From: CBDATY01 sp965200445
GTDB taxonomy: Bacteria > Bacillota_I > Bacilli_A > Mycoplasmatales > Mycoplasmataceae
Length of the DNA: 64,000 bases
NCBI GenBank assembly: GCA_965200445.1
Contig: OZ241341.1
Span: 1 to 64,000, forward strand
Direction of reading: 5' to 3'
Shown: positions 23,635-34,278 of the stretch, piece after piece
How the letters are laid out: each line of letters begins with the position of its first letter
Numbering within the stretch: position 1 is the stretch's first letter
Notes under the pieces: model-generated
Told to the model about the DNA's origin: nothing
Seen by the model: the letters and a program-made list of their open reading frames with translations, nothing else
The model's database searches: none
Position numbers and translations under genes: made by a program

Positions 23635-24189
23635 TTAATCAGATTTAGTTATTGCATTAAAGCGCTTTCAATAATCATTAATAATCCGATAATTAAAAGA
23701 GGACTTATTGTTTTTAATTTCCTTCTCCAGCAAATCAACTTCTGCCCATACAGTTTTTAGCAATGTATTAGAATATTTAAACAATTTACTGTTTTTTTGA
23801 AATTCCTTCAAATCAACTATGGAATATGTGCCATTAGCAAACACTCTAATGTCTAAATCATAGTCAATATATTTTAGGGCCCCTTCTTCAATCACAAATG
23901 GTGAGGAGATATTAACGTAGTAGCTTAAGCCTGAATTTTTAGACATGCAAATTACGTTGCTTCAGCGCTGGCTCTTAAAAATTCAAATAGCCGGATCAGA
24001 AGTACGTCATTTAGCACCAGTTTTTTCGGTGATCAACGCCGTTTTGTTCATCAAAACAATTTCATCAGCATCGTGTTGAAGCACTGTGACGTTTTCTCAG
24101 CAACGGTAGATTTTGCCGTTTTGCTTATAGGCATGCACTAAAATTGGTGTGCCTGGCTTTAAAAATTCCACGCTAAATCTACCTTTCAT
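23635..24189 (-). CDS. DUF402 domain protein, nucleoside phosphatase-like (Ntdp type)
   Basis: A 184-residue protein with the DUF402 beta-barrel pattern: VHAYKQNGKIYRCWENV at the start, then VNISSPFVIEEGALKYIDYD (the conserved Pro-Phe and acidic metal-binding cluster YIDYDLDIRVFANG). Members related to Staphylococcus Ntdp hydrolyse nucleoside tri- and diphosphates. The ATG at 24189 is used because the frame further upstream runs into tRNA-His. The C-terminal 60 residues are helical. TGA Trp codons occur at 24097 and 23668. Enzymatic role is inferred from family only. Confidence 0.8.
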
Positions 24190-24232
24190 ACAATAAAAGG
24201 ATTCTAAGAATCCTAAGTTAAAATTTTTAATG

Positions 24233-24307
24233 GGGCGGTTGAAGGGAATTGAACCCTCGAATGCCGGATCCACAAACCGGTGCGTTAACCACTTCGCCAC
24301 AACCGCC
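24233..24307 (-). tRNA. tRNA-His (GUG)
   Basis: Cloverleaf on the minus strand: acceptor GGCGGTT pairs with AACCGCC; the T arm contains GGGTTCAATTCCC; anticodon loop TTGTGGA gives anticodon GTG. The discriminator is C. No full CCA is encoded. It lies between the thi operon terminator and the DUF402 gene. Confidence 0.93.
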
Positions 24308-24324
24308 AGAGCTTTAATCATTTT

Positions 24325-24351
24325 AAAAAAAAATCCCTTAAAAAGCAAGGG
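24325..24351 (-). terminator. terminator after the thi operon
   Basis: On the minus strand CCCTT / AAGGG with a 7-nt loop is followed by nine T residues. It lies about 100 bp beyond the thiE stop and upstream of tRNA-His. The short stem but long T-run makes an intrinsic terminator likely. Confidence 0.6.
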
Positions 24352-24447
24352 TAAATTCTTTTCTAGTGATAATTTGAATCAGAAAATAGGCTCGTTAAAA
24401 CATAATTATAATGCTGAATTAATTAAATTTAAAATATTATTTTTGTT

Positions 24448-25041
24448 CTAATAAATTGCTTTAAGTAACTCTAAATTATGAACACCCCGCATTAAAAAAC
24501 TTATGAAGGCCAAACCATTTGGCTGATATTGCCATAATTGCTCTAAATTAGTGTTATTTAAGCCACCAATAAAGACAAAGGGAATTTGATTGCTGCTTAA
24601 ATCCTTAAAATCAATAAAAAGCTCAGCATCTTGCTTACTAGCGGTTCTATATATGGCTCCCACACCCAAGTAATCAGGTGCCAATGATTGGGCTACTTTA
24701 ATTTGATCACCAGTATTGACAGTAAGCCCAATAATTTTATCTGGTCCCAACACCTTGCGACAGAGAGCCACCCCAGAATCCTGCTGCCCCACATGAATCC
24801 CATCAGCATTTAAATATTTAGCTAGCTGCAAATCATCATTAACAATAAATACCACATGATTTTGCTGGCAATATCGTTGAATAATACGACCAAAATACAC
24901 TTTATCTGCTCAACTAATATTTTTGCAGCGAAATTGGCAGCAAGTAATGCCCGATGTTAATAATTGCTTAATAATTTTTAGGTATTTTTGACTTAAATAA
25001 GTGTCATCAACAACTAAATAATACTTAAGATAATTGCACAC
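24448..25041 (-). CDS. thiE: thiamine-phosphate synthase ThiE
   Basis: Joins HMP pyrophosphate and hydroxyethylthiazole phosphate to give thiamine monophosphate. The 197-residue frame begins with GTG at 25041, overlapping thiM by 17 bp; it gives the expected N-terminus YYLVVDDTYLS. Family elements FIVNDDLQLAKYLNADGIHV, GQQDSG, IIGLTVNTGDQI and DYLGVGAIYRTASK are intact, and a phosphate-binding FVFIGGLNN follows. Last gene of the riboswitch-controlled operon. Confidence 0.93.
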
Positions 25042-25849
25042 GACTAGCTATTTCCGCATCAGTAACATCAGCTAAGACATTTTGCCACGCTAAGAGATAA
25101 TCAAGCATTAAGTATTGACTTGTATAAGGACCAGCGTGATGGTCATGAGCTTTTTCTGCTGCTATTTTCAGCATTAAGCAAGCAGCAATACAATTATTAA
25201 TATTCATACTAGTGGCATTAGCAGCAGCTAGCACTGCTCCCACTAAGCAGCCAGAACCTGTAAACATACTCATAAAATGATCGCCCCCGGTGACGCTAAA
25301 GACCTTTTTACCATCTGAAATATAGTCTTGCTTGCCTGTCATGACCACCATTACATTGTATTTAAGCGCTACTTCCTTCACAATATGGGCGGGGTTTTCT
25401 AAATTAATGGACGAATCCACTCCTTTGCCCGCAAAACTACTTGTGAGTAAATAAGATATTTCTGCAGCGTTACCCTTCACAATATCAGCAAAGCTAATGC
25501 AGTCCAGCGCTAATTGGTTACGGGGAGTTGTGGCCCCATTACCTACCAAATCGAGAATGACTGGTTTTGACAGGTGATTACTACGAATATAAGACAGAGT
25601 TTTTTTGATAATGTCATTTTGATGGGTGTTTAAGGTGCCAATGTTAATAAAAACAGCTCCAGCAAATTTTAATAACTCAATCGCATCTGCTGCATCACTA
25701 CTCATAACGGGCGAAGCCCCAGCTGCCAGTTCACCATTAGCAACCAGGTTGATTGATACTGCATTAGTTAGGTTTAAAACTAATGGATTATGTTGTTTAA
25801 TTTCTGAAAAAACTGTGGTTAAATTTTGTTTACTATATGTGGTTTTCAT
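25025..25849 (-). CDS. thiM: hydroxyethylthiazole kinase ThiM
   Basis: A 274-residue ribokinase-fold enzyme that phosphorylates the thiazole moiety for salvage. PLVLNLTNAVSINLVANGEL, GASPVMSSDAADA, the catalytic region FTGSGCLVGAVLAA and the VILDLVGNGATTPRN segment match the family, and the size is normal. It sits between thiD (9 bp upstream) and thiE (17-bp overlap). It depends on thiazole from degraded thiamine because no thiazole synthesis genes are present here. Confidence 0.95.
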   Translation of the reverse strand: MKTTYSKQNLTTVFSEIKQHNPLVLNLTNAVSINLVANGELAAGASPVMSSDAADAIELLKFAGAVFINIGTLNTHQNDIIKKTLSYIRSNHLSKPVILDLVGNGATTPRNQLALDCISFADIVKGNAAEISYLLTSSFAGKGVDSSINLENPAHIVKEVALKYNVMVVMTGKQDYISDGKKVFSVTGGDHFMSMFTGSGCLVGAVLAAANATSMNINNCIAACLMLKIAAEKAHDHHAGPYTSQYLMLDYLLAWQNVLADVTDAEIASRVQLS

Positions 25850-25858
25850 AATGCTCCT

Positions 25859-26647
25859 TTAGTTAAAATTAATCGGGTTTATGCCTCTACCTATAACCAG
25901 ACCATTTTTAATGCCTCTATTAACATATTGCTTTGCCTTCTCAATTGCCATTTGTAACGACATGTTTTGACACAAATTCGCTACAATAGCAGACGATAAT
26001 GAACAACCTGTGCCGTGAGTGAACTGATTATTATGGCGCTGACCAGCAAAATATGAAAAGCTTTTACTAGCACATTCATACAAAACATCAATGGGATCAC
26101 CTTTGAGGTGACCACCCTTTAATAATACATTCTGCGCACCTAAACCAGCAATAACCAAACAAGCTTTTTTAACATCATCTATAGTACTAATTTTTAAATG
26201 GGCTAGCAGCTCAGCTTCATAAACATTAGGTGTTACTAAAAAGCACTGATTGATGAGCTTAGTTTTTAAAACTTGAATGGCATCTTCCGGCAAAATCTTA
26301 AAGCCACTTTTGGAAACCATAACTGGGTCAACTATTAATTTAATGTGGCTTTGGGTGTTAAGGAAACTTGCTACAGTATTAATAATCTGATCGCTTGCCA
26401 AGGCCCCTGTTTTAACAAATTTAATATTTAGATCACTAAAGACCGCTTGCAGTTGTTGCTGCACCATGTCAGGGTTAACTGCTTCCATGGCTGATACAGA
26501 TTGAGTATTTTGAGCTGTTAGGCAAGTAATCACACTAGCCCCATAAATATGATGCGCAGTAAAAACCTTTAAATCCGCTTGAATACCTGCCCCTCCCGAA
26601 GGATCACTACCCGCAATAGTTAAAGCTGTGGTAACTTTTTTCTTCAT
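25859..26647 (-). CDS. thiD: HMP/HMP-phosphate kinase ThiD
   Basis: A 262-residue kinase that phosphorylates hydroxymethylpyrimidine twice. ALTIAGSDPSGGAGIQADLK at the N-terminus, KLIVDPVMVSKSG, LVTPNVYEAELL, NVLLKGGHL and the anion-hole HGTGCSLSSAI are clear signatures. An AAGGATAATT site stands upstream of the ATG. Second enzyme-coding step in the operon after tenA; 11 bp separate them. Confidence 0.96.
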   Translation of the reverse strand: MKKKVTTALTIAGSDPSGGAGIQADLKVFTAHHIYGASVITCLTAQNTQSVSAMEAVNPDMVQQQLQAVFSDLNIKFVKTGALASDQIINTVASFLNTQSHIKLIVDPVMVSKSGFKILPEDAIQVLKTKLINQCFLVTPNVYEAELLAHLKISTIDDVKKACLVIAGLGAQNVLLKGGHLKGDPIDVLYECASKSFSYFAGQRHNNQFTHGTGCSLSSAIVANLCQNMSLQMAIEKAKQYVNRGIKNGLVIGRGINPINFN

Positions 26648-26658
26648 AATAATTATCC

Positions 26659-27288
26659 TTATAGTTTTAAACTTTCTGTAAAAAACAAGTCCTCTAGTTG
26701 CACTGCTTGGGTAAAAATGGTAACTAATTTTTGCAGTTTATGTGCTGATAAATCGCTAATTTGAAAATAATTAAGCTGTTCTAAAAAATCCTCATACATT
26801 TCCCGGGATTCACTATTTTGATAATGGCTAAATCATTTTTGGTAAAGAGGTTTCGTGGCTTTAGTTGGAGTATGGTGTTGGCCAAATAAATAATAAGCAA
26901 TCGGGCAAGGTGCTAAAGCAACCAAAAGGTCTAGTCAGTCCCCTTCGACGGCTATTTGATAAAATCAAGCACAGTATGCTTGACAAAACCAAGCTTTCTT
27001 ATTTTGAGAAGTGGCACTAAATAAATCCTTTTGCATTTCTGCCTCACCTTCGGCGGTACTAATCAAGCACTTAACACAAAAATTCCTTTGTGATTGATTG
27101 GTTGATTTACTCAACAATAACCCAAAAGCCTTAAGATAATCAATTAAATATAAGATGTCTTGTTCAAGATATTTTTTAAATTGTTGTTCACTTAATTGGT
27201 TGTTAACCATCATGGCTCCAAAGGGGTGCTTAATCACTCGCTCTCAATGGGGAGCACTTTTTTCAATCAGATATTCACTTAATTTCAT
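26659..27288 (-). CDS. tenA: TenA-family protein (thiaminase II / aminopyrimidine hydrolase)
   Basis: A 209-residue all-helical protein of the TenA/Thi-4 family, which hydrolyses damaged thiamine or aminomethylpyrimidine to give HMP for ThiD. The start KSAPHWERVIKHPFG, the QQFKKYLEQDILYLIDY helix and the catalytic-Cys segment ALAPCPIAYYLFG fit TenA. The ATG at 27288 restores the first helix upstream of a TGA Trp codon. It lies 12 bp after thiT. The salvage context supports the call. Confidence 0.88.
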
Positions 27289-27300
27289 TTTAAAACCTTT

Positions 27301-27942
27301 CTAATGGTATTTAGCATAGTGGATGCGAGCTAACCGGACAAACTGACTTTGAGCGGACCAAAATATTAATAAAGTAACCCCAAAAGTACCAGCTGTAGAA
27401 GTAATATTATATATAAAAGAATATATGTAAGGTCCTTGACCTGGTCCAGCATATTGGCTATAAAAGAAAACCCCTGATCAGAACGCCTCCACAAATTGTA
27501 GACTGATTGGCACTAAAATGCCCATAAATATGGCTAAATAAATTTTTCATTGGGGTGTTTCCAGATTGAGAATTCATCTCCTAGCAATAGCAGCCAAGGC
27601 AAATGGTAGGTATCCTATGCCAAAATCTAAAAATAATTGGTAAAAACTCAGCACTACTGAACCAGGAAGTAATAAACACATTCACCCATAAATAGCATTC
27701 ATGACAAAAGCAGGTTTCCAACCCCATCTTCAGGCAAACATGATGAGTGGTACTGGATAAAAACTGATCCCTCCTCCTTGGGGAAATAGAGCTAAAAAAA
27801 TGGCTGAACCAAACAAATTAATTACTAAGGAGATTCCAATCGTGAATCCCATTTCAGTAATTAAAGTAATTTGCGTGTTTCTATTAGTATTGAGTTTAAA
27901 ACCAAAACTACTCTTATAGAAACTCCATTTAAATCATTTCAA
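27301..27942 (-). CDS. thiT: ThiT-like thiamine-specific ECF transporter S component
   Basis: A 213-residue membrane protein, first gene of the thi operon. It contains the ThiT-like pattern LFPQGGGISFYPVPLIMFA followed by WRWGWKPAFVMNAIYGW, which recalls the QGGSISL...RWG-KAG...G-L-YG motif of thiamine S components. About six helices are visible. It is rich in TGA Trp codons, which is why it is easily missed with the standard code. Start TTG at 27942 directly follows an in-frame TAA. A later ATG at 27852 would remove the basic N-terminus. The shared ECF ATPases and EcfT are not in this window. Confidence 0.82.
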
Positions 27943-27963
27943 TTAATTTAATGATCCCTTATT

Positions 27964-27992
27964 AAAAAACTGCCATTACGATTAACAGCAGT
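27964..27992 (-). terminator. expression-platform terminator of the TPP riboswitch
   Basis: On the minus strand ACTGC and GCAGT form a stem, with an inner TTA/TAA pairing and loop ATCG, followed by six T residues. It is placed 8 nt after the TPP aptamer and 22 nt before the thiT start codon. This gives a transcription-attenuation switch: ligand binding should favour the terminator. Confidence 0.75.
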
Positions 27993-27999
27993 GAAAACT

Positions 28000-28073
28000 T
28001 AGGCTTCTTCCGCTAGTATTAACTAGATCAAGTTATAAGTGTATTTCTCAAGCCCGAAGACTACCACTGCCTA
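28000..28073 (-). promoter_or_regulatory. TPP riboswitch (THI element)
   Basis: On the minus strand the conserved THI-box parts are seen in order: GGGCTTGAGAAATACAC, then ACTTGATCTAGTTAATACTA, then GCGGAAGAAGCC. The closing P1 stem is TAGGC / GCCTA. These correspond to the CUGAGA and ACCUGAUCUGGAUAAUGCCAGCG consensus of TPP riboswitches. It precedes an intrinsic terminator and thiT, so thiamine pyrophosphate probably represses the whole thi operon. Confidence 0.92.
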
Positions 28074-28084
28074 TTAACATTTTT

Positions 28085-28090
28085 ATTTTA
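28085..28090 (-). promoter_or_regulatory. -10 box of the thi operon promoter
   Basis: TAAAAT on the minus strand preceded by TGTGT, 12 bp upstream of the TPP aptamer, suitable for a transcription start a few bases before the riboswitch. No convincing -35 was found. Confidence 0.45.
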
Positions 28091-28290
28091 ACACATAACA
28101 TTTCTATTGTTCGGAGTCTAACTGATAGCAGAAACCACACATCTTTTAAAATATCTTAATGCAACATTTTTATTCTAATAAATAATTAAAACTAACTGTT
28201 ACAAATATAAAACTGCTTAAACAAATAAAAAATTCAAACCAATCGTTTAAATTTTTTCATAATATTAATTATTAATGACTAATTAATTAA

Positions 28291-31125
28291 CTAAAATTGT
28301 GGATATCAACCAGGCAAAGTACCATTTTTAAAGTCTTGACCAGCAGCATCAGTTATAACATTGGCCGCTACCAATTGATCAATACTTGCAACCAAACTAA
28401 CTGCCTTACTCTTAACTAGTTCAGGAAGGGTTTGACCAGGGTTAAGTCACCATTTAGTACGGTAAACATTAACCTTACCATCGACTGTACCCACAATTAA
28501 AGTGTTAGGGGCACTATAAGTGGTGTTTGTGTTAAAAATATTCAATTGCTTGTTGACACCATAAGCAGCAGATGAGTCAGGGATGGTAACACTAAATTCG
28601 GAACTCGTTACAGATGAACCACCAGAACCGTGTGCCACCACCTTGATTTTGTGTGCACCTGGGGTATAAGCTGTTGGCGAAAAACCAAAGTATCCACTTC
28701 CCCCGTACCAGTGTGATTGTTGAATTTTATCATCTACATATATGCTGTAATAGGCAGCATTTTCGATAGCATTTCATGTAAAGGCCAATACATCAGGCGA
28801 GTTTTGGAAAGCAGTAATGTTAATTGTGCCACTAACTTGTCCGCTTTTGTTATCGGAATCACCAAAAGTATTTTGAAAAATATGGGCATAATCATAGGGT
28901 TGTTGATACATACCAGAGTCATCTAAAGTCACCTTACCAGGAGCGGGAGCGGGAGCGGCAAAGTCACTGTTAGCATCCCAATATCCTATTCAGCGGATGG
29001 TATTTTTTGTGGCCCACGCCCCTAGTTGACTAGCATCGTGCTTAGTAAAGCATTGTGGGCTAGAATCATTATTACCTAACATAGGGGTAACACCCGTATA
29101 TTTAGTTAGAACTTGTTGACCTGATTTACCAAACTTGCTTTGAGCCCATAAGGTGGAGGTAGTATTAGCCACTTCGGTTACCGCTTTCACAGCACCATCA
29201 TACATGGACTTAGTTCCTCAGCCAGATCCATAATCCATGGCCATGGAGTTAATAATTGGCATTCTAGCTAGTCCATTCCCCAAATCAGTAAAAGGTTTTT
29301 TAAAATTGGGGTTAATACCAATTGAACCAGCAGCATCTGCGGCTACCGTTAAACTAACTTGTAATTTCGGCATTGATGTTTGCAGTGTTCCTAGCGCTTT
29401 TCCTAGACTAGTAAGCCCCACATCATCGCTAAGTTCACTACCTTCAATGTCAAAATCAATTCAATTTAATTTATATTTTTGAATAACCTTCGTTAAAGCG
29501 GCAGCAATGTCGTCTGCAGATGGAGTATAGGAAGCATTACTTGCCCAAATGGCAGATCCTGCTGCACCACCAAAGGAAATACCAACATGTCCACCATTAC
29601 CTTCAATAGTGTTAATTTGAGTATCGATGTTAGACAGGCTGGCCTTAGCAGCAGCACTTTGGGGATCGAACACAGGAACAGTCCCAAACCAGGCAGGATT
29701 AATTTTACCAGCAGCTCCTGTTATATCATTTTGAACAAACGCTAGCATGAAGTTTTTAAGGCCAGTGTTTTTTTGAATTTCTTGTAAAGAACTAGCGTTT
29801 TGGTTTTGGGCTAATTCACCCATATCAACAAAGGGAGCAATGTGGTGATCATATGTTTTATGTGTATTAATAGTTACTTGAATAGAAGCAGTTTTACCCG
29901 GTTCACCACTAGCTGTAACCTTGAGGGTAGTAGGCGCACTAGTGCTAAGTGTATCAGCGCCACTGATGCTTAAGAGGGACAACTCTTGTTCATTAATATT
30001 TTGGGATGGGTTGAAACTATCTTGGTTGTTGTAACGAATCGCTTCTTTAATAGCTTGTACTGTGGCTGCGTCACTCAATTTAGGATCTGTTAAATAAGAT
30101 AACGTATAATCAGTATTTTTAATGTTATCCAAAATTCCAGTAGATTGCGCAGCCAGTTTTATTTGTAAACCTTTCTTGCCTTGTTGGCCATCAACAACCG
30201 CATATAACGTAACTGGTACATACACTGATTTTAGAGTAGTTTTACTAAAAGAAATATCTTGTAAATCAGCAGAAGTCAATGAAGGATTAGCACTTTTTAA
30301 AGATGATTTTAAAACTGTAATAGTACTAGGGTTGGATGTGTCAGGATTAGTGTTAAGTGGCACAGAAAATTTTGTGTTAGTTATTTTTCTGAGCAGTTCA
30401 TTTAATGGGTTAGGTTGCTTGGCTAGCACAAAGGTAACAGTCGTGCTAGCTGTGTCATTAGGCCCAAAGCTAGCAGTGGTTGTAACAGGGGTAGCCTCTC
30501 CTATGGATAATTCCTCTTTTTGAAAAGAAATATGCGTCATATCATCGCTTGTTAAAGCAGGATTAGCTTGCTGTAAAACATTTTTCAATACTGTTATAGT
30601 TTTTGGCAATCCTGTCCAAGAATTAGTACCAAACGGCACAGGTAAATTGGTGTTATTAGTGATTTTCTTAATAATAGCTGAGGCTGAAGTACTCTTCGAT
30701 TGCAAAGTAATTTGAATACTAGTTGATGCTGATTGTTGGCCTTTCAAACTAGCCGTCACTTTATCAGTTATGGCTTGATCAGGGACCAAAGTTTTTGGAG
30801 CTAATGATAATTCATTTAAGTCATCTGATGTTAAAGCAGGATTAGCTTGTTGTAAAGCTAATTTAATAGCTCTTTCAGTATTGCGAGCAATGGTAGAAGT
30901 GTTAGTTCCTGGAGGGACGGCGACATCTTTGTTTTTAATTTTTTTAATAACATCGGTGGGAGAATCAGGTCCGGTGTGAATAGCAGGACCAATATTGGAA
31001 GCAGGTTTAGCAGAAGAAGAAGGATTTATAGCAGTAGCAGCATTAGAAGAAGAGCAGCCCACAACGCCACACACGCTGCCTAGCGCCAGCATACTACCAC
31101 TCAGCAGTTTGATAAGTTTTTTCAT
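28291..31125 (-). CDS. GH18 chitinase lipoprotein with four lipoprotein-17-type repeats and FN3 domain
   Basis: A 944-residue surface lipoprotein. Signal ends SVCGVVGC with Cys24 lipidated. Residues 59-144, 151-236, 244-327 and 331-422 are four repeats with the core NPALTSDDLxxLS, the mollicute lipoprotein-associated (type 17) domain. Residues 428 to about 740 form a GH18 barrel: APFVDMGELAQ, FMLAFVQND, GGHVGISFGGAAGS and the active strand NWIDFDIEG with catalytic Glu561. The first Asp of DxxDxDxE is Asn, the other acids are kept. A fibronectin III-like domain follows (DVLAFTWNAIENAAYYSIYV), then a Trp-rich tail ending GWYPQF. It should hydrolyse chitin or other beta-1,4-GlcNAc polymers outside the cell. 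The EIICB transporter lies upstream on the same strand. Confidence 0.9.
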
Positions 31126-31183
31126 AAGTTTTCCTATTTATTAATAAATATACACAATAAATGATATGAACAAACATGTAAAA

Positions 31184-31215
31184 CAGCCGCTACTCTTTGA
31201 GAAGAGAGCGAGCTG
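31184..31215 (-). promoter_or_regulatory. long hairpin in the chitinase leader
   Basis: On the minus strand CAGC, CGCT and CTCTT pair with AAGAG, AGCG and GCTG: 13 pairs with one unpaired T on each arm and a 4-nt loop. It is followed by TTTTAC and stands 59 bp before the chitinase ATG. It could be a weak terminator or a leader element. Confidence 0.45.
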
Positions 31216-31301
31216 AGGAATATTTTTCAAAAACATTATAAAACAAAAAACCATAATTTCAATGACTTTAAAACAAAACAACTGGGCGTGTTTAAACATA
31301 C

Positions 31302-31338
31302 CAAAAAAGCCCCTACAACTATAATCGTTGTGGGAGCT
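31302..31338 (-). terminator. intrinsic terminator after the EIICB gene
   Basis: AGCTCCCACAAC pairs with GTTGTAGGGGCT (one mismatch, one G-U) around a 7-nt loop, then a T6 run on the minus strand. It lies 55 bp after the EIICB stop, so the transporter and chitinase are likely separate transcripts. Confidence 0.75.
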
Positions 31339-31392
31339 CATTTTTAATTACTAAGGGTGCTGTTGCACTTAATTAATTTATAATTCAGGCAG

Positions 31393-33561
31393 CTAGATAT
31401 GATATTTAGCTTCAAAATCATTTCTAATATTGGTTACTTCGGGACCATAAATAATTTGCAAACTATTACCTTTTTCAAAAATCCCTGCTGGTTTGGTTTG
31501 CATAATTAATTCTTTATTGTATTTACTAATATCAAGAAGCGTTACACGCAAACGGGTAGCGCAATTCGATAGAGTCTTAATGTTGGCTACACCACCCAGA
31601 CCATCGTGGATCATAGTAATAAACTGATCACGTTGCGCAGCTTTTTGGCTCTTTTTAGAAGTCTTTTGCTTTTTGGCTGGTGCAGCTGGCGCTGCTTCAT
31701 CAGCCTGAGCATGGGTTAGTTCCCCTTGCAAATAGCGTTTTAATTCTGCTAGCATATTATGGGCATTTTCAGTATAGCGAATTAAGACAACATTTTGTTC
31801 TGGATCAACCTTAATTGATTTAGTCCCACTCACTCTTAGCAAGCCCTTAGAAATCGCCTTAGTGTCTTTCACTTCCACATTAATCGTGTTGTTCACTAAT
31901 TCAGTTTTGATAATATTATCTTTCAGACCAAGTCCTTCTAGCAATAATTCGCCTTTGGGCTTGGATTTTTTAGTTCCCTTAGTTAATGATGCTTTTACTC
32001 CTGAGAACAATATGCTGTTTTGGACTGCATCGCCCCGCCCAAGCGTTGGGTAATCTTTTCACTTGATAATATAGTAGAAGCCAAAGAAATAAAGTAAAGC
32101 CATAAATGCACCTTGGACAAAAACCCAGTAGAAGCCAGTTTGCTTACCTAACGCACTTGGCAGGATACCAAAGAAACTAAAGTCAATTGCACCAGCGGCA
32201 AACCCCTGGCCGACGACAATATTAAACAAATAAGCAGTACCAAAGCCAATAAAGCCACCCAAAATATTAATGCCCCAGCACAGTGGCGCCACAAATAAGT
32301 AGCTAAATAAAATTGGTTCGGTAATACCAGTTAAGAAGGACGTCAAACCAGCCGATAGCATAATCCCACCAGTTGCTTTGCGGTTAGCTGGACTAGAATG
32401 CAAATACATTGCTAAGCAGGCAAACGGATAGCCAATCATAATGAAAGAAAAACGTCCACTCATAAACACAGTTCCTGGTAAAAATGATAGGTGTCCTTTA
32501 AAATCAGAGCTATTTTGGGCGAAAAAGACATTATAAGCACCATTAACAACACCATTAGGACCATCTCACCTACCACCCACAGAACTAAACCAGAATGGTG
32601 TATAAAGCACGTGGTGCAATCCTGTTGGGATTAAAAGGCGTTCCAACGCTCCTAAAGAACCCGCAGCAAAGAAACCAAGTGCAGTTGGATTCCAAGCAGG
32701 ATTACCAAAGGAAGTAGGAGTTGATTTTACATAAGAAGGGATGTTCATGGCTGTGCCAAGACCTCTGCCGGTTGCGCGGAAACCTATTAATAACGCTGGT
32801 CACACAAAAAACACAATCACACCTAAGCCAAACCCTGTAAAGACCGATACAATAGGCACAAAACGTTCTCCTCCAAAGAACGACAGCACACGTGGTAATC
32901 GAATATTAACAAAACGGTTATGCACAACAGCTATAAGAAAGCCAAGAAGTAGACCACCAAAGACTGATGTGTCAATGGTTGGTTTTAACCCTAAAATATT
33001 GCTGAAAAACCCTGATTCGTTAAAAATTTTAGGTGTTAGAATGTGGTCACGACCAGCCAGGTTTCAGGGATCAAAACCTAGTTTATAGGTATCAGCTTGG
33101 CCTGTCACTGCTGACGGGAAAAATAATCCGTGGATAGTGGCTGTCATAACCACAAAAGCAATGAAACCAGAAAAAGCCGCAACACCACGTCGCTGCTTGG
33201 CAAACCCAAAACTAACCGCAATGCAGAAGACCAATCCTAAATTGGTGAAAACTGCTTGTCCAGCCTCCTTAAAAATGCCTAAAACACTAGCAACATCTTT
33301 TCAAGCCTGGATATTACCACTTAAATTATTTAAATTATTATTAATAGCAGCACTAATCCCACCACCTAAACCAAGAAACAAACCAGCAACTGGCAAAATA
33401 GCAACAGGAAATACAATTACCCTACTTAAATTTTGTAATTTACTAAAAGTGATATTACTAAAATTTTTAATTTTGCTTTTAAATGCGTTTCCGGGGTCTT
33501 CGTCCGGTTTTTTACTACTTCTGCTAAAAAACTTTTTCACACTATCCTTAACAGATGACAT
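31393..33561 (-). CDS. PTS EIICB permease, glucose/N-acetylglucosamine family
   Basis: A 722-residue PTS transporter. Residues 40 to about 510 are EIIC with about ten helices; the conserved substrate loop is GITEPILFSYLFVAP. Then comes a degenerate EIIB-like domain without Cys (around residues 525-610), an Ala/Lys linker, and a true EIIB with the phosphorylated Cys in LSNCATRLRVTL. No EIIA is fused, consistent with the separate Crr protein. The N-terminal 40 residues are a basic soluble extension. Family members carry glucose, GlcNAc or maltose; next to a chitinase, GlcNAc is attractive but not proven. The site CGAGG precedes the ATG. Confidence 0.92.
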
Positions 33562-33666
33562 AAAACCTCGATTTATCAGTTAATAATGGTTTAATTGATT
33601 TTAGTAAAAATCTTAAATTTTGATTTTAGTTTATTTTACACAAATAAATCTTTATTTGAGATGTTT

Positions 33667-34278
33667 TTAGGCAAAAATATCAGTAATTATATTTTTAATC
33701 AACCTAAAATCCTTAGGACTTATGTTTTCATCATCACTTAGGCATTGTAGAATACCATCTAAATTGACTAAACTAGCATAATCTAATTGCATGCTTTTAA
33801 AATTATGGTGAGCGATTTTCAGATTATATGAAAATATACTAACGACTCCAATAACATCCATACCTTGATCTTGAATGGCTGCTACACTGTTTAAGGCTGA
33901 GCTACCAGTTGTTATTAGATCTTCTATTACTACTACTTTTTTTTTCGAATCAAAAGAGCCCTCAATTTGCTTGACAGCACCATGTTGCTTACGCCTTTGC
34001 CGCACATATCCGACTGGTAAATTAAGATAATGAGCAGCAAATGCTGCAGGAATAATACCACCGGTGGCTGTCCCTAGTAGCACTTCAACATGGGGAAATT
34101 TGTGCTTAATTAATTCAGCCAATTGTTTGTAAATAATTTTCCGCACAGACGGAAAAGAGCCAATAATACGATTATCAATATAAACAGGTGATTTAACCCC
34201 GGACGCTCAGGTAAAAGGTTGCTTAAAATTAATCTGGACAGCTCTAATCTCTAACAGCAATTTAGCAATTTTATTCAT
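33667..34278 (-). CDS. pyrE: orotate phosphoribosyltransferase
   Basis: A 203-residue enzyme forming OMP from orotate and PRPP. The PRPP-binding loop VVVIEDLITTGSSAL and the flexible-loop region YVRQRRKQHG are present, as is GTATGGIIPAAFAA. ATG at 34278 overlaps the pyrD stop by 8 bp. It restores the N-terminal helix and TWASGVKSPVYIDNR, where Trp is TGA. Last gene of the pyr cluster. Confidence 0.95.

Noticed and set aside
31141..31341. 66-codon minus-strand frame upstream of the chitinase
   Set aside because: It covers the EIICB terminator and a leader hairpin, lacks a ribosome site and has no family features.
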